DNA of 64,000 bases from assembly GCA_019752335.1 (NCBI GenBank), contig JAIEMJ010000044.1:54627-118626 (forward strand), in the 5' to 3' direction. A model generated the notes under the pieces. It ran no database searches and had not been told where the DNA came from. It saw nothing but the letters and a program-made list of their open reading frames with translations. The position numbers were made by a program, and so were the translations under genes. Each line of letters opens with the position of its first letter. Position 1 is the first letter of the stretch. Below are positions 26,896-34,545 of the stretch, in pieces. The DNA is from Bryobacteraceae bacterium (lineage in GTDB: Bacteria; Acidobacteriota; Terriglobia; Bryobacterales; Bryobacteraceae).

Positions 26896-28279
26896 GAATC
26901 ACCTCGCCTTGAATCTCCGTCAAGCGCTCGCGACGGCCTTGGTGCAGGTAATTGAGCGAGTCCTGCTCCAGGCCAAGCTGATGCAGGATCGTCGTATGAA
27001 TATCGCGTAAGTGGTGCGGATTCTCGGTGGCGTAGAGGCCGCAGTCGTCGGTCGCGCCTTCCACCACGCCGCCTTTGATGCCGCCGCCGGCCATCCACAT
27101 GGTGAAGCCAGTATTATTGTGGTCGCGCCCCTTGCCGCCTTGCGCCTCCGGAGTCCGCCCGAACTCGCCACCCCACACGACGAGCGTGCTCTCCAGCAAG
27201 CCGCGCTGATGCAGGTCCTTGAGCAACGCCGCGATGGGCTGATCCGTCCGCGCGGCCATGCGCAAGTGATTCTCTTCGATGTCGTCGTGCGCGTCCCACT
27301 GCGAAATCGCCGGGCCGCCCGAAACCACGGTGACGCAGCGCACGCCCTTCTCGACGAGCCGCCGGGCCATCAGGCAGCGGCGTCCGAAGTCTTCGGTGAC
27401 CGCTTGGTCCATTCCGTAAAGGCGGCGGATGTGCTCCGGTTCTTGGGACAAGTCGAAGACGGCCGGAGCCTCGGTCTGCATGCGGAAGGCTAAGTCATAA
27501 GTGCTCAGCCGCGCCGAGAATTCGTCGTCGCCCGGGGGCATCGTTGCCTCGTCGATCTCGCGAATGAAGCCCAGGGTCTTCTTGCGCTGCGCTAAGTCGA
27601 CGCCTTCCGGCAGTTCCAGATTCAGCACTGGCTTCGGACCACCGCGAAAGACGTTCGGCTGATAAACGGCCGGCAGAAAGGCGTTCGAATAAACCGGCTG
27701 CCCCGCTTCAATGGTGCCGTAAGGATCCGGCATCACCACGTAACCGGGCAGGCTTTGGCTCTCCGAACCCAGGCCATACAGCGCCCACGATCCCAGACTG
27801 GGAAAGCCCGGCAGAATGCGGCCAGTAAATAGCTGATACTGCGCCGACGAGTGAATAAAGGCGTCGGCCTGGCAGGAGCGGATCACGGCTAAGTGGTCCA
27901 CACAAGTGGCCGTATGCGGCAGTAAGTCCGACACCCACAGGCCGCTTTGTCCGTGTTGGCGGAAAGTCCGCTTGGTGCCGAGTAACTTGGGCGTGCCGTT
28001 GATAAACTGGCGCTTCGCCGGCCGGAAGGAGTCTGGCAGCGGCTGGCCGTTCAATTGATTCAGTAGCGGCTTCGGGTCAAAGGTCTCCATTTGGCTGGGC
28101 CCACCCGCCATAAAGAGAAAAATGACCGACTTCGCCTTAGCGGGGCGGTGCGGGCGCTTCGCCGCCAGCGGATTCACCGTCTCGGCTTGTAACATCGCAC
28201 CAAACGCCAAACTGCCGAAGCCGCAAAAGGCGTCCGTGAGAAACTCACGCCGGTTCCGGGTTGGCTGATAGTGGCTCAT
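26882..28279 (-). CDS. DUF1501 secreted sulfatase-like protein, copy A
   Basis: The protein has 465 residues with a twin-arginine-like signal (RNRREFLTDAFCGFGSLAFGAML). The usual DUF1501 blocks are present: FMAGGPSQMETFDPKPLLN, GQSGLWVSDLLPH, GGEFGRTPEAQGGKGRDHN and DIHTTILHQLGLEQDSL. Its ATG overlaps the stop of the DUF1549/1553 A gene (ATGA). It differs clearly in sequence from copy B, so the two pairs are old paralogues rather than a recent tandem duplication. Confidence 0.92.
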   Translation of the reverse strand: MSHYQPTRNRREFLTDAFCGFGSLAFGAMLQAETVNPLAAKRPHRPAKAKSVIFLFMAGGPSQMETFDPKPLLNQLNGQPLPDSFRPAKRQFINGTPKLLGTKRTFRQHGQSGLWVSDLLPHTATCVDHLAVIRSCQADAFIHSSAQYQLFTGRILPGFPSLGSWALYGLGSESQSLPGYVVMPDPYGTIEAGQPVYSNAFLPAVYQPNVFRGGPKPVLNLELPEGVDLAQRKKTLGFIREIDEATMPPGDDEFSARLSTYDLAFRMQTEAPAVFDLSQEPEHIRRLYGMDQAVTEDFGRRCLMARRLVEKGVRCVTVVSGGPAISQWDAHDDIEENHLRMAARTDQPIAALLKDLHQRGLLESTLVVWGGEFGRTPEAQGGKGRDHNNTGFTMWMAGGGIKGGVVEGATDDCGLYATENPHHLRDIHTTILHQLGLEQDSLNYLHQGRRERLTEIQGEVIRGIV

Positions 28280-30216
28280 TGGACGTATAAAAAGTCATTG
28301 GCCGCAAAGAGCGCCAAAGCGAATTCCCTCAGTGGACTGGAGGCCAGAAACTTCTCCGCCGCCGCTCTTTCCTTGGCGACCGGCGGCCGGCCAAAGACCG
28401 CTTCGAAGGCCTGCAAGATCCGCTGCGCCGGCGCCAGCTTCTCCAGGCGTTCCGCCAAGGCTACCGAAGCTTGGCGCGTCACCGGGCCGTTGAGTAACTC
28501 CAACGCCTGTGGCGCGTGCGTGCTGCTTTCGCGGCGGGCGCAACTTAGTAAGGTATCCGGCGCATCGAAGACTTCCATGAACGGCATGCGCATGTTGCGC
28601 TTCTGGAATAAGTAAATACTGCGGCGATTGTGTTCGGCGGCGTCCGGAGTTACGGCCCATTGGTCTGGCTTATAGAGTAAGTTGACTAACTCCGGCTCAA
28701 TCGGCGTAATCACGCCGGGACCGCCGCGCCGGGGATTCAAGATCCCCGCCGCCGACAGCATGGCGTCGCGCATCTCCTCGGCCTGCAGACGGCGGCGCGA
28801 GTAAGTCCACAGAAAGCGATTGCGGGGATCTTTGTCTCGCCCCGCGGGCGTCGTCCGCGACGCTTGCTGGTAAGTCTGGCTCAGCACCATCAGCCGGTGG
28901 ATGGGCTTGATGCGGAAGCCGCCGGCGACGAATTCGTTGGCTAGCCAATCGAGTAGCTCGGGATGCGTGGGGCGGGCTCCCATGCGGCCAAAATCGCTCG
29001 GCGTGGCCACGATGCCCGCGCCGAAGTGGCCCATCCACAGGCGATTCACCAGCACGCGCGCCGTCAGCGGATTCGCCGGGTCCACGATCCAGCGCGCCAG
29101 CTTCAACCGGGGCTGCGCCAGCGCGTCGCCCCACTCGGGGGCCTCGTCCGGCAGCAGGACCCCCAAGGGCCGCATGCCGACCTTGGCCGCCGGAGCGTCG
29201 CTCGAGCCGCGCAAGAGCACGTGTACCGGCTGGTATAGAGCGGGATCGTCGCGCACCGTCTTCAACTCCGGCAGAGGCTCCGGCACCTGCTTCTCCTTCA
29301 CGCCGATCCGTTGCTCGATGGCTGCTTTGTCCGCCGGAGCCGCCTCTTTCAGGCGCTTCTTCAGCGCGGCCAACTCCTGATTCACGGCCGCCGTACGCTC
29401 TTTCCAGGCGGCCTTCTCCGCCTCAGTCGACATCGGAATGTCGTGCTGCTCGGTGGTGGCGAAGAAGCTTTGCAGGCGGTAATAGTCGGTGTGGCGGATG
29501 GGGTCGAACTTATGGTCATGGCAGCGGGCACAGCCCAAGGTGACGCCCAAGAACGCCGAGCCCACCACGTTCGTCATCTCGGTGAGAATCTCGTTGCGGA
29601 TGTAAGCCTTGTCCTGATTGCCGGCGTTGCGGCGATAGGGCCCTAGCCGGTTGAAGCTCGCCGCCACCTGCATCTCCAGGTCGCCGGGAGCGAGTTCGTC
29701 GCCCGCGAGTTGCTCGGTCACAAACCGGTCATAGGGCTTGTCTTCGGCGAAGGAGCGAATCACGTAGTCGCGATACCGCCACGCCTCGCTGCGATGGGTG
29801 TCGTACTCGAAGCCATCGCTCTCGGCGAAGCGGACTACGTCGAGCCACTGCCGCGCCTGGCGCTCCGCATACTCGGGCGAAGCCAGCAGCCGGTCGACGA
29901 GTTGCTCGTAGGCTTGGGGTGAACGGTCGGCCACAAAAGCACGAACAGCGTCGGGCGTCGGGGGAAGGCCGGTCAGGTCGAAGGTGACCCGCCGGATCAG
30001 CGCCTGGCGGCTGGCCGGCGGACTCATCGTGAGCCCCTGCTCCTTCAGTTTGGCCAGGATGAAGGCGTCAATCGGATGAGCGGCCAGGGAGGGCACTGCA
30101 GGGGTCGCACGGGGGCGCAAGGACCAATGGCGGCGCTCAGCCACCGTGTAGCTTTCCCCCAGCGCGAGGCTACAGCAAGCCAGGAACCACGCGAATTGGG
30201 GAATGTTTACGGCCAC
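28276..30216 (-). CDS. DUF1549-DUF1553 secreted protein, copy A (no N-terminal cytochrome)
   Basis: The protein has 646 residues with a signal peptide at about 1-21 (ACCSLALG). DUF1549 starts at HPIDAFILAKLKEQG and contains RRVTFDLTGLPPTP and the heme-like [13 protein letters not shown] Lys/Glu coiled segment at about 275-330 precedes DUF1553 (KLARWIVDPANPLTARVLVNRLW). The N-terminal cytochrome c domain of copy B is missing and the protein starts almost at DUF1549. It is the first gene of a four-gene minus-strand operon running from 30216 to 22965. Confidence 0.9.
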   Translation of the reverse strand: MAVNIPQFAWFLACCSLALGESYTVAERRHWSLRPRATPAVPSLAAHPIDAFILAKLKEQGLTMSPPASRQALIRRVTFDLTGLPPTPDAVRAFVADRSPQAYEQLVDRLLASPEYAERQARQWLDVVRFAESDGFEYDTHRSEAWRYRDYVIRSFAEDKPYDRFVTEQLAGDELAPGDLEMQVAASFNRLGPYRRNAGNQDKAYIRNEILTEMTNVVGSAFLGVTLGCARCHDHKFDPIRHTDYYRLQSFFATTEQHDIPMSTEAEKAAWKERTAAVNQELAALKKRLKEAAPADKAAIEQRIGVKEKQVPEPLPELKTVRDDPALYQPVHVLLRGSSDAPAAKVGMRPLGVLLPDEAPEWGDALAQPRLKLARWIVDPANPLTARVLVNRLWMGHFGAGIVATPSDFGRMGARPTHPELLDWLANEFVAGGFRIKPIHRLMVLSQTYQQASRTTPAGRDKDPRNRFLWTYSRRRLQAEEMRDAMLSAAGILNPRRGGPGVITPIEPELVNLLYKPDQWAVTPDAAEHNRRSIYLFQKRNMRMPFMEVFDAPDTLLSCARRESSTHAPQALELLNGPVTRQASVALAERLEKLAPAQRILQAFEAVFGRPPVAKERAAAEKFLASSPLREFALALFAANDFLYVQ

Positions 30217-30335
30217 GTGAATCTTCCCAAATTATCATAGCCCGGCTTGCTGCAAAATCCTACACCCCCATCTGGGGAAAGGTAGTCGCCCGCAAAAGAG
30301 TTGAGAATAATGGCCCGCGAAACACACTACAAGGT

Positions 30336-30773
30336 ATGAGCTCACCCGCCATCGACCTCTCGCAGTTCGACGCCGAATACCGGCGCCAACTGACTAACCC
30401 GGACGCCGCCCAATCGGAGGTACCGGACGGACGTTATCACGTGAATGTGGAAAACGTCGAACTCACCGAGGCCAAGTCCTCCGGAGCACCCATGCTGAAG
30501 TGGACGCTCCGGATTTTGGGTCCGTCGCACATCAACCGCCTGCTATGGCACAACAAGGTGATTTCCACCAACTCCATGCCCTTCGTCGCGCAGGAGCTGA
30601 AAATCTGTGGCCTGAATCTGGAGAACTTCTCGGACCTCCCGCGTCATCTGGGCAAGCTGCTGGACGTGCAACTCGAGATTACGAAGCGCACGAAAGACGC
30701 CTACATCAATATCTATTTTGAGAATCGGATGAACGTTCCGAAGGACGAGGAGGACGACCTGGTGCCCTTCTGA
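30336..30773 (+). CDS. DUF669-like protein with SSB-style acidic tail
   Basis: The protein has 145 residues. The core (VPDGRYHVNVENVELTEAKSS, LKWTLRILGPSH, LWHNKVIS, LGKLLDVQLEITKRTKDAYINIYF) matches the phage DUF669 family, an OB-like fold found beside recombination genes. The C-terminus PKDEEDDLVPF imitates the DDDIPF tip with which bacterial single-strand DNA-binding proteins recruit partners. No phage genes surround it: DUF1549/1553 A lies upstream (divergent) and tRNA-Asp downstream. A host DNA-repair role is inference. Confidence 0.72.
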   Translation: MSSPAIDLSQFDAEYRRQLTNPDAAQSEVPDGRYHVNVENVELTEAKSSGAPMLKWTLRILGPSHINRLLWHNKVISTNSMPFVAQELKICGLNLENFSDLPRHLGKLLDVQLEITKRTKDAYINIYFENRMNVPKDEEDDLVPF

Positions 30774-30787
30774 GGCAGGAAGATTAA

Positions 30788-30864
<77 letters not shown>

Positions 30865-30936
30865 GCACCACTAACTCTCGTAGGATACCATCGGACACCG
30901 CCAGCTTACAACTCACAGGCTCCCCCCACAAGCGAA

Positions 30937-30967
30937 AAGCGGGAAACGAAGACGTTTCCCGCTTTTT
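30937..30967 (-). terminator. Bidirectional-looking terminator hairpin
   Basis: AAGCGGGAAACG/CGTTTCCCGCTT, a 12-bp stem with an AAGA loop, flanked by A4 on the left and T5 on the right. On the minus strand it would close a short transcript containing the 13-codon frame at 31027-31068; on the plus strand nothing obvious precedes it. Confidence 0.75.
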
Positions 30968-31026
30968 CAAGGTTGGAGTAGTCTCCCTGCACTCCGCGCT
31001 GAGCGGGCACGAGGGGGGGGTATGAG

Positions 31027-31068
31027 CTAGAAGCCGACGGGCGGTTCAACAGGGGGTTGCTGTCCCAT
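31027..31068 (-). CDS. Putative 13-residue peptide gene
   Basis: Minus-strand ATG at 31068 encodes MGQQPPVEPPVGF and stops with TAG. A perfect AGGAGG ribosome site lies 8 bases upstream, stronger than that of most genes here. A strong terminator hairpin follows about 60 bases after the stop, so a compact transcript unit can be drawn. The peptide is half Pro/Gln/Val, and no family is recognised. It could be a leader peptide, a signalling precursor, or chance. Confidence 0.4.
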   Translation of the reverse strand: MGQQPPVEPPVGF

Positions 31069-31404
31069 GGTGTTTGCCTCCTGGATTTGTGTCTCGGTCA
31101 CAAATCGAGCATAAGGGGGCCCGGAAATTTACGGCGGAGATTGGAAGAGATTTTCAGATCGAGCATTCCGGCGGGTATCGCCTGGGAACGCACAGGGCGA
31201 AATCCTCACGAGTAAATGATTTCAGGCCAGTTTCTGTGCATGGTGGTTCGACTGCGGGATCCCCAACAAAAGATTAATTTTCCAGATTCTGGGCGAGCCT
31301 CCAAAATCCTGGGGATTTCTATGGATCTCGAGCAAATTCTTTAGAATTGTTCTACGCGGGTCCACTTTCCCCGCTCCCGGGGAAGCGATACACTAGGGAA
31401 ACGT

Positions 31405-31491
31405 GCCCGGGTGGCGAAATCGGCAGACGCAACGGACTTAAAATCCGTTATCCTCACGGGTGTGTGGGTTCAAGTCCCACCCCGGGCACCA
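31405..31491 (+). tRNA. tRNA-Leu (TAA), integration target
   Basis: Class II tRNA of 87 bases with CCA encoded. The acceptor GCCCGGG pairs with CCCGGGC, the anticodon loop CTTAAAA gives TAA, the variable arm is long (TATCCTCACGGGTG), and the T arm is GTGGG-TTCAAGT-CCCAC. It reads UUA. Its 3' 57 bases are repeated at 37617-37673, which marks it as the attachment site of the element next to it. Confidence 0.96.
31435..31491 (+). repeat. Left attachment repeat (3' part of tRNA-Leu)
   Basis: 57 bases from the anticodon arm (GACTTAAAATCC) to the CCA end, identical to 37617-37673. Identity stops on both sides (AACG versus ACC before, ATAAAA versus TTCAAA after). Confidence 0.93.
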
Positions 31492-31528
31492 ATAAAATCA
31501 AGGGTTGCAGCGAAAAGTCGCCCGCCCC

Positions 31529-32665
31529 TCAATTCTTCCGGTGTGACTCCTGTGTGACAGACCCCTTGCTCGCGCCTGCTTTCGCTGACTTTTCCCGCAC
31601 TTCCGCCCCGCCGTTGACGTGATCGCTCAACCGCTGGGCAGCCGCCATCAGGTCCTTTTCGCTGACGATATCGTAGCGGTCGAAGATGCTCCGCGTCTTG
31701 TGGCCGCTGATCGCCATGCAGACTTTTTCACTGGTCCCGCTCCGCACCATGTTGCGCACGGCGCTCCGGCGGCAGTCATGAAGCAGCTTCGTTGGCTTAT
31801 TCGACGCATCCACAAAGCCCGCCTTTCGGCAAGCAATGCGCCATGCCGAGCTTAGGCCCGTGATCGGCTGGCCATCGTCGAAACAGAAAACGCGTTCGGC
31901 CTCCGGGTGAAAGAGTTCCCTCCGCGTCTTTTGCATTTCGAGCGCCCCCACCACTTCGGCAGTCAGCGGAATGATTCGCCCGTCGCGGTTCTTTGTCGCG
32001 GTCGGCGGCAGCCGGACGATACCCGATTGCAGGTCCACCTGTGACCATTGCAGGCCCAGTATCTCGCCACGTCGGCAGCCGGTGTAATAGGCGAAGGTCA
32101 GAATCGGCTGAAGGTGAGAGGGCAACTCGCGCAGGATCGCCCGATAGTCCGCATGCTCGAAAAAGCCTTGGCGAGAATTCTGTTCGGCCAACATTTCGAA
32201 ATTGAGCATCCGCGCCACCTTTGGCGGGCTGGCCTTGCGGCCCAGGTTGTACGCACGGCGCAAGAGGGCAAGCGCCCGGTTCACCGTAGCCGCCGCCGCT
32301 CCAGCCTCAAGGCGGACCTCTGTGAAGCGCCTAAGGTCCGACGTGGCCACGCGTGCCGCTGCCATCGCTCCGAAGGTTGGCCGCAAATGCAGCCGAACGA
32401 TTTGCTCCGCCGATTTGACATTTTTCTTGTTCAGCCGGTAGTCCCGCAGGACATCATCCAGCAAATCGCCCACCGTCACCGACAAAACCGCCGCGCCCGT
32501 ACCGGCCAAATCGCGATCCCTCTCGACTTCGGCGGCCCAGCGCTCGGCGTCCTTGCGCCCGCCGGTGATGGTCCGCGTCTTGAATTGGCGATTCCCTTGC
32601 CCGTCGCGCCCCAGGAAAACGCGAACCAGAAACTTGTTTCGCCCGCGTGCGGTAATTTGCGCCAT
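31529..32665 (-). CDS. Tyrosine recombinase/integrase of the element
   Basis: Site-specific recombinase of 378 residues. An Arm-type N-terminal region (MAQITARGRNKFLVRVFLGR) and a SAM-like core-binding domain precede the catalytic domain. Catalytic residues are visible: Arg in YYTGCRRGEILGL, HxxR as HDCRRSAVR, His in ISGHKTRS and the Tyr nucleophile in IFDRYDIV. It lies next to the left repeat, 37 bp from the tRNA, the usual place for a tRNA-targeting integrase. It starts 3 bp after the serine recombinase stop. Confidence 0.93.
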   Translation of the reverse strand: MAQITARGRNKFLVRVFLGRDGQGNRQFKTRTITGGRKDAERWAAEVERDRDLAGTGAAVLSVTVGDLLDDVLRDYRLNKKNVKSAEQIVRLHLRPTFGAMAAARVATSDLRRFTEVRLEAGAAAATVNRALALLRRAYNLGRKASPPKVARMLNFEMLAEQNSRQGFFEHADYRAILRELPSHLQPILTFAYYTGCRRGEILGLQWSQVDLQSGIVRLPPTATKNRDGRIIPLTAEVVGALEMQKTRRELFHPEAERVFCFDDGQPITGLSSAWRIACRKAGFVDASNKPTKLLHDCRRSAVRNMVRSGTSEKVCMAISGHKTRSIFDRYDIVSEKDLMAAAQRLSDHVNGGAEVREKSAKAGASKGSVTQESHRKN

Positions 32666-32668
32666 TGG

Positions 32669-33325
32669 TTAGCCCCTCTTCCCCGTCAGAATCCGATTGA
32701 TCACGACACCATGCCACGGCTTGCCCGTGCGAGTCGGCAAGCCCTCTTCATTCAACTTCACGGCCACGCGGTCAAAGCCCAAGCCTTCGGCCCGTAACGC
32801 CTTCATGCGCTCCAAGCCCTTTTCCTCGCCCTCATAGAAGCCGTAGGGCTTGCGGCCCTCACAACGGCCCGTCTGCGCCCGCTTGCGCATCCTGGAGCCA
32901 GCCAGCTTCAGCACGATCATGCTCTTATCGTATTGGGCAAAAACGCCCATCATCTGCCGGAAAGCCGTCCGGCTGGGGTCGGTGGCCATCAGGTCCGGTT
33001 CTGCCACGCTGACGATGGTAAACCCATGCTGGCTGAAATAGCTCAAGGCGGCCTCTTGCACCATGAGGTCGCGCGCCAGCCGATCCAGCTTTTCCACAAT
33101 CACCGTCCGCACGCCGTTCGAATGAAGGGTGGCGACCATGCGGGCGAACTCCGGCCGATTCGTGGTCTCGATTGCGCCGCTGACGCCCTCATCGGCAAAC
33201 TCCCCTGCCATGGTGAAGCCGTGGGCCTTGGCATAGGCCTTGATTGCGGCCCGCTGACGCGGAAAGCCGTCGCCCGCAACTTGGCCCTTGCCGCTGACTC
33301 GAAGGTAGCTGAATGCTTTCACCAT
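32669..33325 (-). CDS. Serine recombinase (resolvase family)
   Basis: The protein has 218 residues. The catalytic resolvase domain has the nucleophile Ser in YLRVSGKGQ (about S11) and the conserved EKLDRLARDL. A short C-terminal part (RCEGRKPYGFYEG ... GLPTRTGKPWHGVVINRIL) resembles the beginning of the large-serine-recombinase Recombinase domain and then stops. It may resolve multimers, invert DNA, or be a leftover integrase. A second recombinase of a different chemistry next to an intact tyrosine integrase is unusual in so small an element. Confidence 0.88.
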   Translation of the reverse strand: MVKAFSYLRVSGKGQVAGDGFPRQRAAIKAYAKAHGFTMAGEFADEGVSGAIETTNRPEFARMVATLHSNGVRTVIVEKLDRLARDLMVQEAALSYFSQHGFTIVSVAEPDLMATDPSRTAFRQMMGVFAQYDKSMIVLKLAGSRMRKRAQTGRCEGRKPYGFYEGEEKGLERMKALRAEGLGFDRVAVKLNEEGLPTRTGKPWHGVVINRILTGKRG

Positions 33326-33419
33326 GAGCCTATTTTGCGCCTCTATCGGCTGGTAGTCAATACCAATTCTGTGGATAAAGTTTGTTTCGTTTAAAATTAA
33401 AGATTTAGCCGCAATGTGC

Positions 33420-34322
33420 CTACTGGATCTCTTTCAGGAGTGCGGCGACTTCTTTCGATATTTGCATTAGATCCCAGGTGGCTCGGCGCTGCTCGCGGAA
33501 TCGTTCCGATGAGAGCTTGGACCCATCGACTAAAACCAGGAAAAGGTCCATGTTGGCGACGCTTGCGCAAGTCCCCTCTCGGGAGATTGTGCTCCGAATT
33601 CCAGTTACGCTCTTCTGGGTCCGACTGATACGCCGAATATACTGTGTGCAATCGAATTCAAGAGGCTTCGTCACTATCTCTTTCTCATCCCAACTCGCAA
33701 TCTCGTAAATGTCGGTATCGACGTAGAGAGAGCGCGTACCGCTATCGCCCAGGATCTTCGCTGTCGCCTCCCTGCAAGTTCCCGACTCTTTAGAACAGGT
33801 AATCTCCGTCGTCTGCACGGGATCGGCCATCTTGTCACCGGAGATGGTCCATGTTCCGTTCGCTCTCACGAACCCATAGTCCCAAGAGCGAATCGAAACG
33901 CTAAGCGACGGTAGCCGGAGCACGTCCGCGTCAAGCCTCGCAACGTCAGCCGCAATCTTTTCCATCGTTTCGAAGCTTAGGGGATTCCTTGTGACAGGTA
34001 GCCCCCGGGACTTCTCATAAGCGCCCAAAGCATTTTGACCTTTTTCGTCGAGAGTTCCGACTAACGGGCCAATCCCATAGCCGAGTCGAGCCAATAGGGA
34101 TTCTGCCAAGACTGTCATCAGCGAGCGCATTTTCTCGTACTCTGCCGGTTTGGTCCGCTTGAGATTTGCGAGATCCCTATTGAACTTGTTCTTCTCCTCT
34201 AGTCGTTTATCGCCCCCCACCGGTTGCGCTCCGACGATTGACAAGCAACCCATGGCGAGCATCGCGCCGACAGCGAGGACGAGCATCCAAGACTTCGGCA
34301 AAGCCAAACAATTGGCGTTCAT
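33420..34322 (-). CDS. Secreted cargo protein of the element, unknown function
   Basis: The protein has 300 residues from ATG 34322, chosen because it begins a signal sequence ending in a lipobox-like AMGC (MLVLAVGAMLAMGC). A charged helical stretch (about 40-85) is followed by GTLDEKGQNALGAYEKSRGLPVT, which resembles a peptidoglycan-binding domain 1 repeat. A beta-rich C-terminal part has four cysteines (ITCSKESGTC, FDCTQYI, GTCASVAN). No family is recognised. It is the only exported product of the element, so it is likely a host-benefit or surface trait. Codon use is more AT-rich than in flanking chromosome genes. Confidence 0.6.
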   Translation of the reverse strand: MNANCLALPKSWMLVLAVGAMLAMGCLSIVGAQPVGGDKRLEEKNKFNRDLANLKRTKPAEYEKMRSLMTVLAESLLARLGYGIGPLVGTLDEKGQNALGAYEKSRGLPVTRNPLSFETMEKIAADVARLDADVLRLPSLSVSIRSWDYGFVRANGTWTISGDKMADPVQTTEITCSKESGTCREATAKILGDSGTRSLYVDTDIYEIASWDEKEIVTKPLEFDCTQYIRRISRTQKSVTGIRSTISREGTCASVANMDLFLVLVDGSKLSSERFREQRRATWDLMQISKEVAALLKEIQ

Positions 34323-34429
34323 CTTTGAATTGTATTGGTTTTTAGCCTCTCTGGTGGCCACCTCGCGCGCACGCAGGCGGCCCCCGCGTTGAATATAGTC
34401 AAACTTTCGGTGAAAAGGCAACCGCTGGG

Positions 34430-34545
34430 CGGCTGCCGGTCAAGGCTCCCTTCCGCACGCCTCCTTCGCAAGCGCGTTAAGCGCGATAAGCGCGGTATCG
34501 AGAAGCCCAACGGCTTAAGGCGCTTTTCGCGCTTAAGGCGCATGA
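34430..34545. repeat. Short direct repeats with CTTAAG/TTAAGC cores
   Basis: Between the cargo gene and the DUF3987 gene the motif GGC(T)TTAAGGCGC occurs twice within 30 bases (about 34512 and 34530), and GCGTTAAGCGCGATAAGCGC precedes it. The second copy overlaps the DUF3987 stop codon. It could be an iteron-like binding site, an origin-type repeat, or a weak terminator. Confidence 0.4.

Larger units (their letters stand above)
30865..31404. other. 540-bp intergenic stretch between two tRNA genes
   Basis: No long gene fits here. It holds the hairpin at 30937-30967, a run of nine G at about 31012-31020, a 13-codon frame with a strong ribosome site at 31027-31068, and an AT-richer part at about 31260-31350 that could hold the promoter of tRNA-Leu. 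The small-gene reading on the minus strand is the only internal structure I can support. Confidence 0.5.

Noticed and set aside
31012..31020. Run of G as a possible phase-variation tract
   Set aside because: It lies outside any frame and not in a visible promoter, so no switch can be argued.
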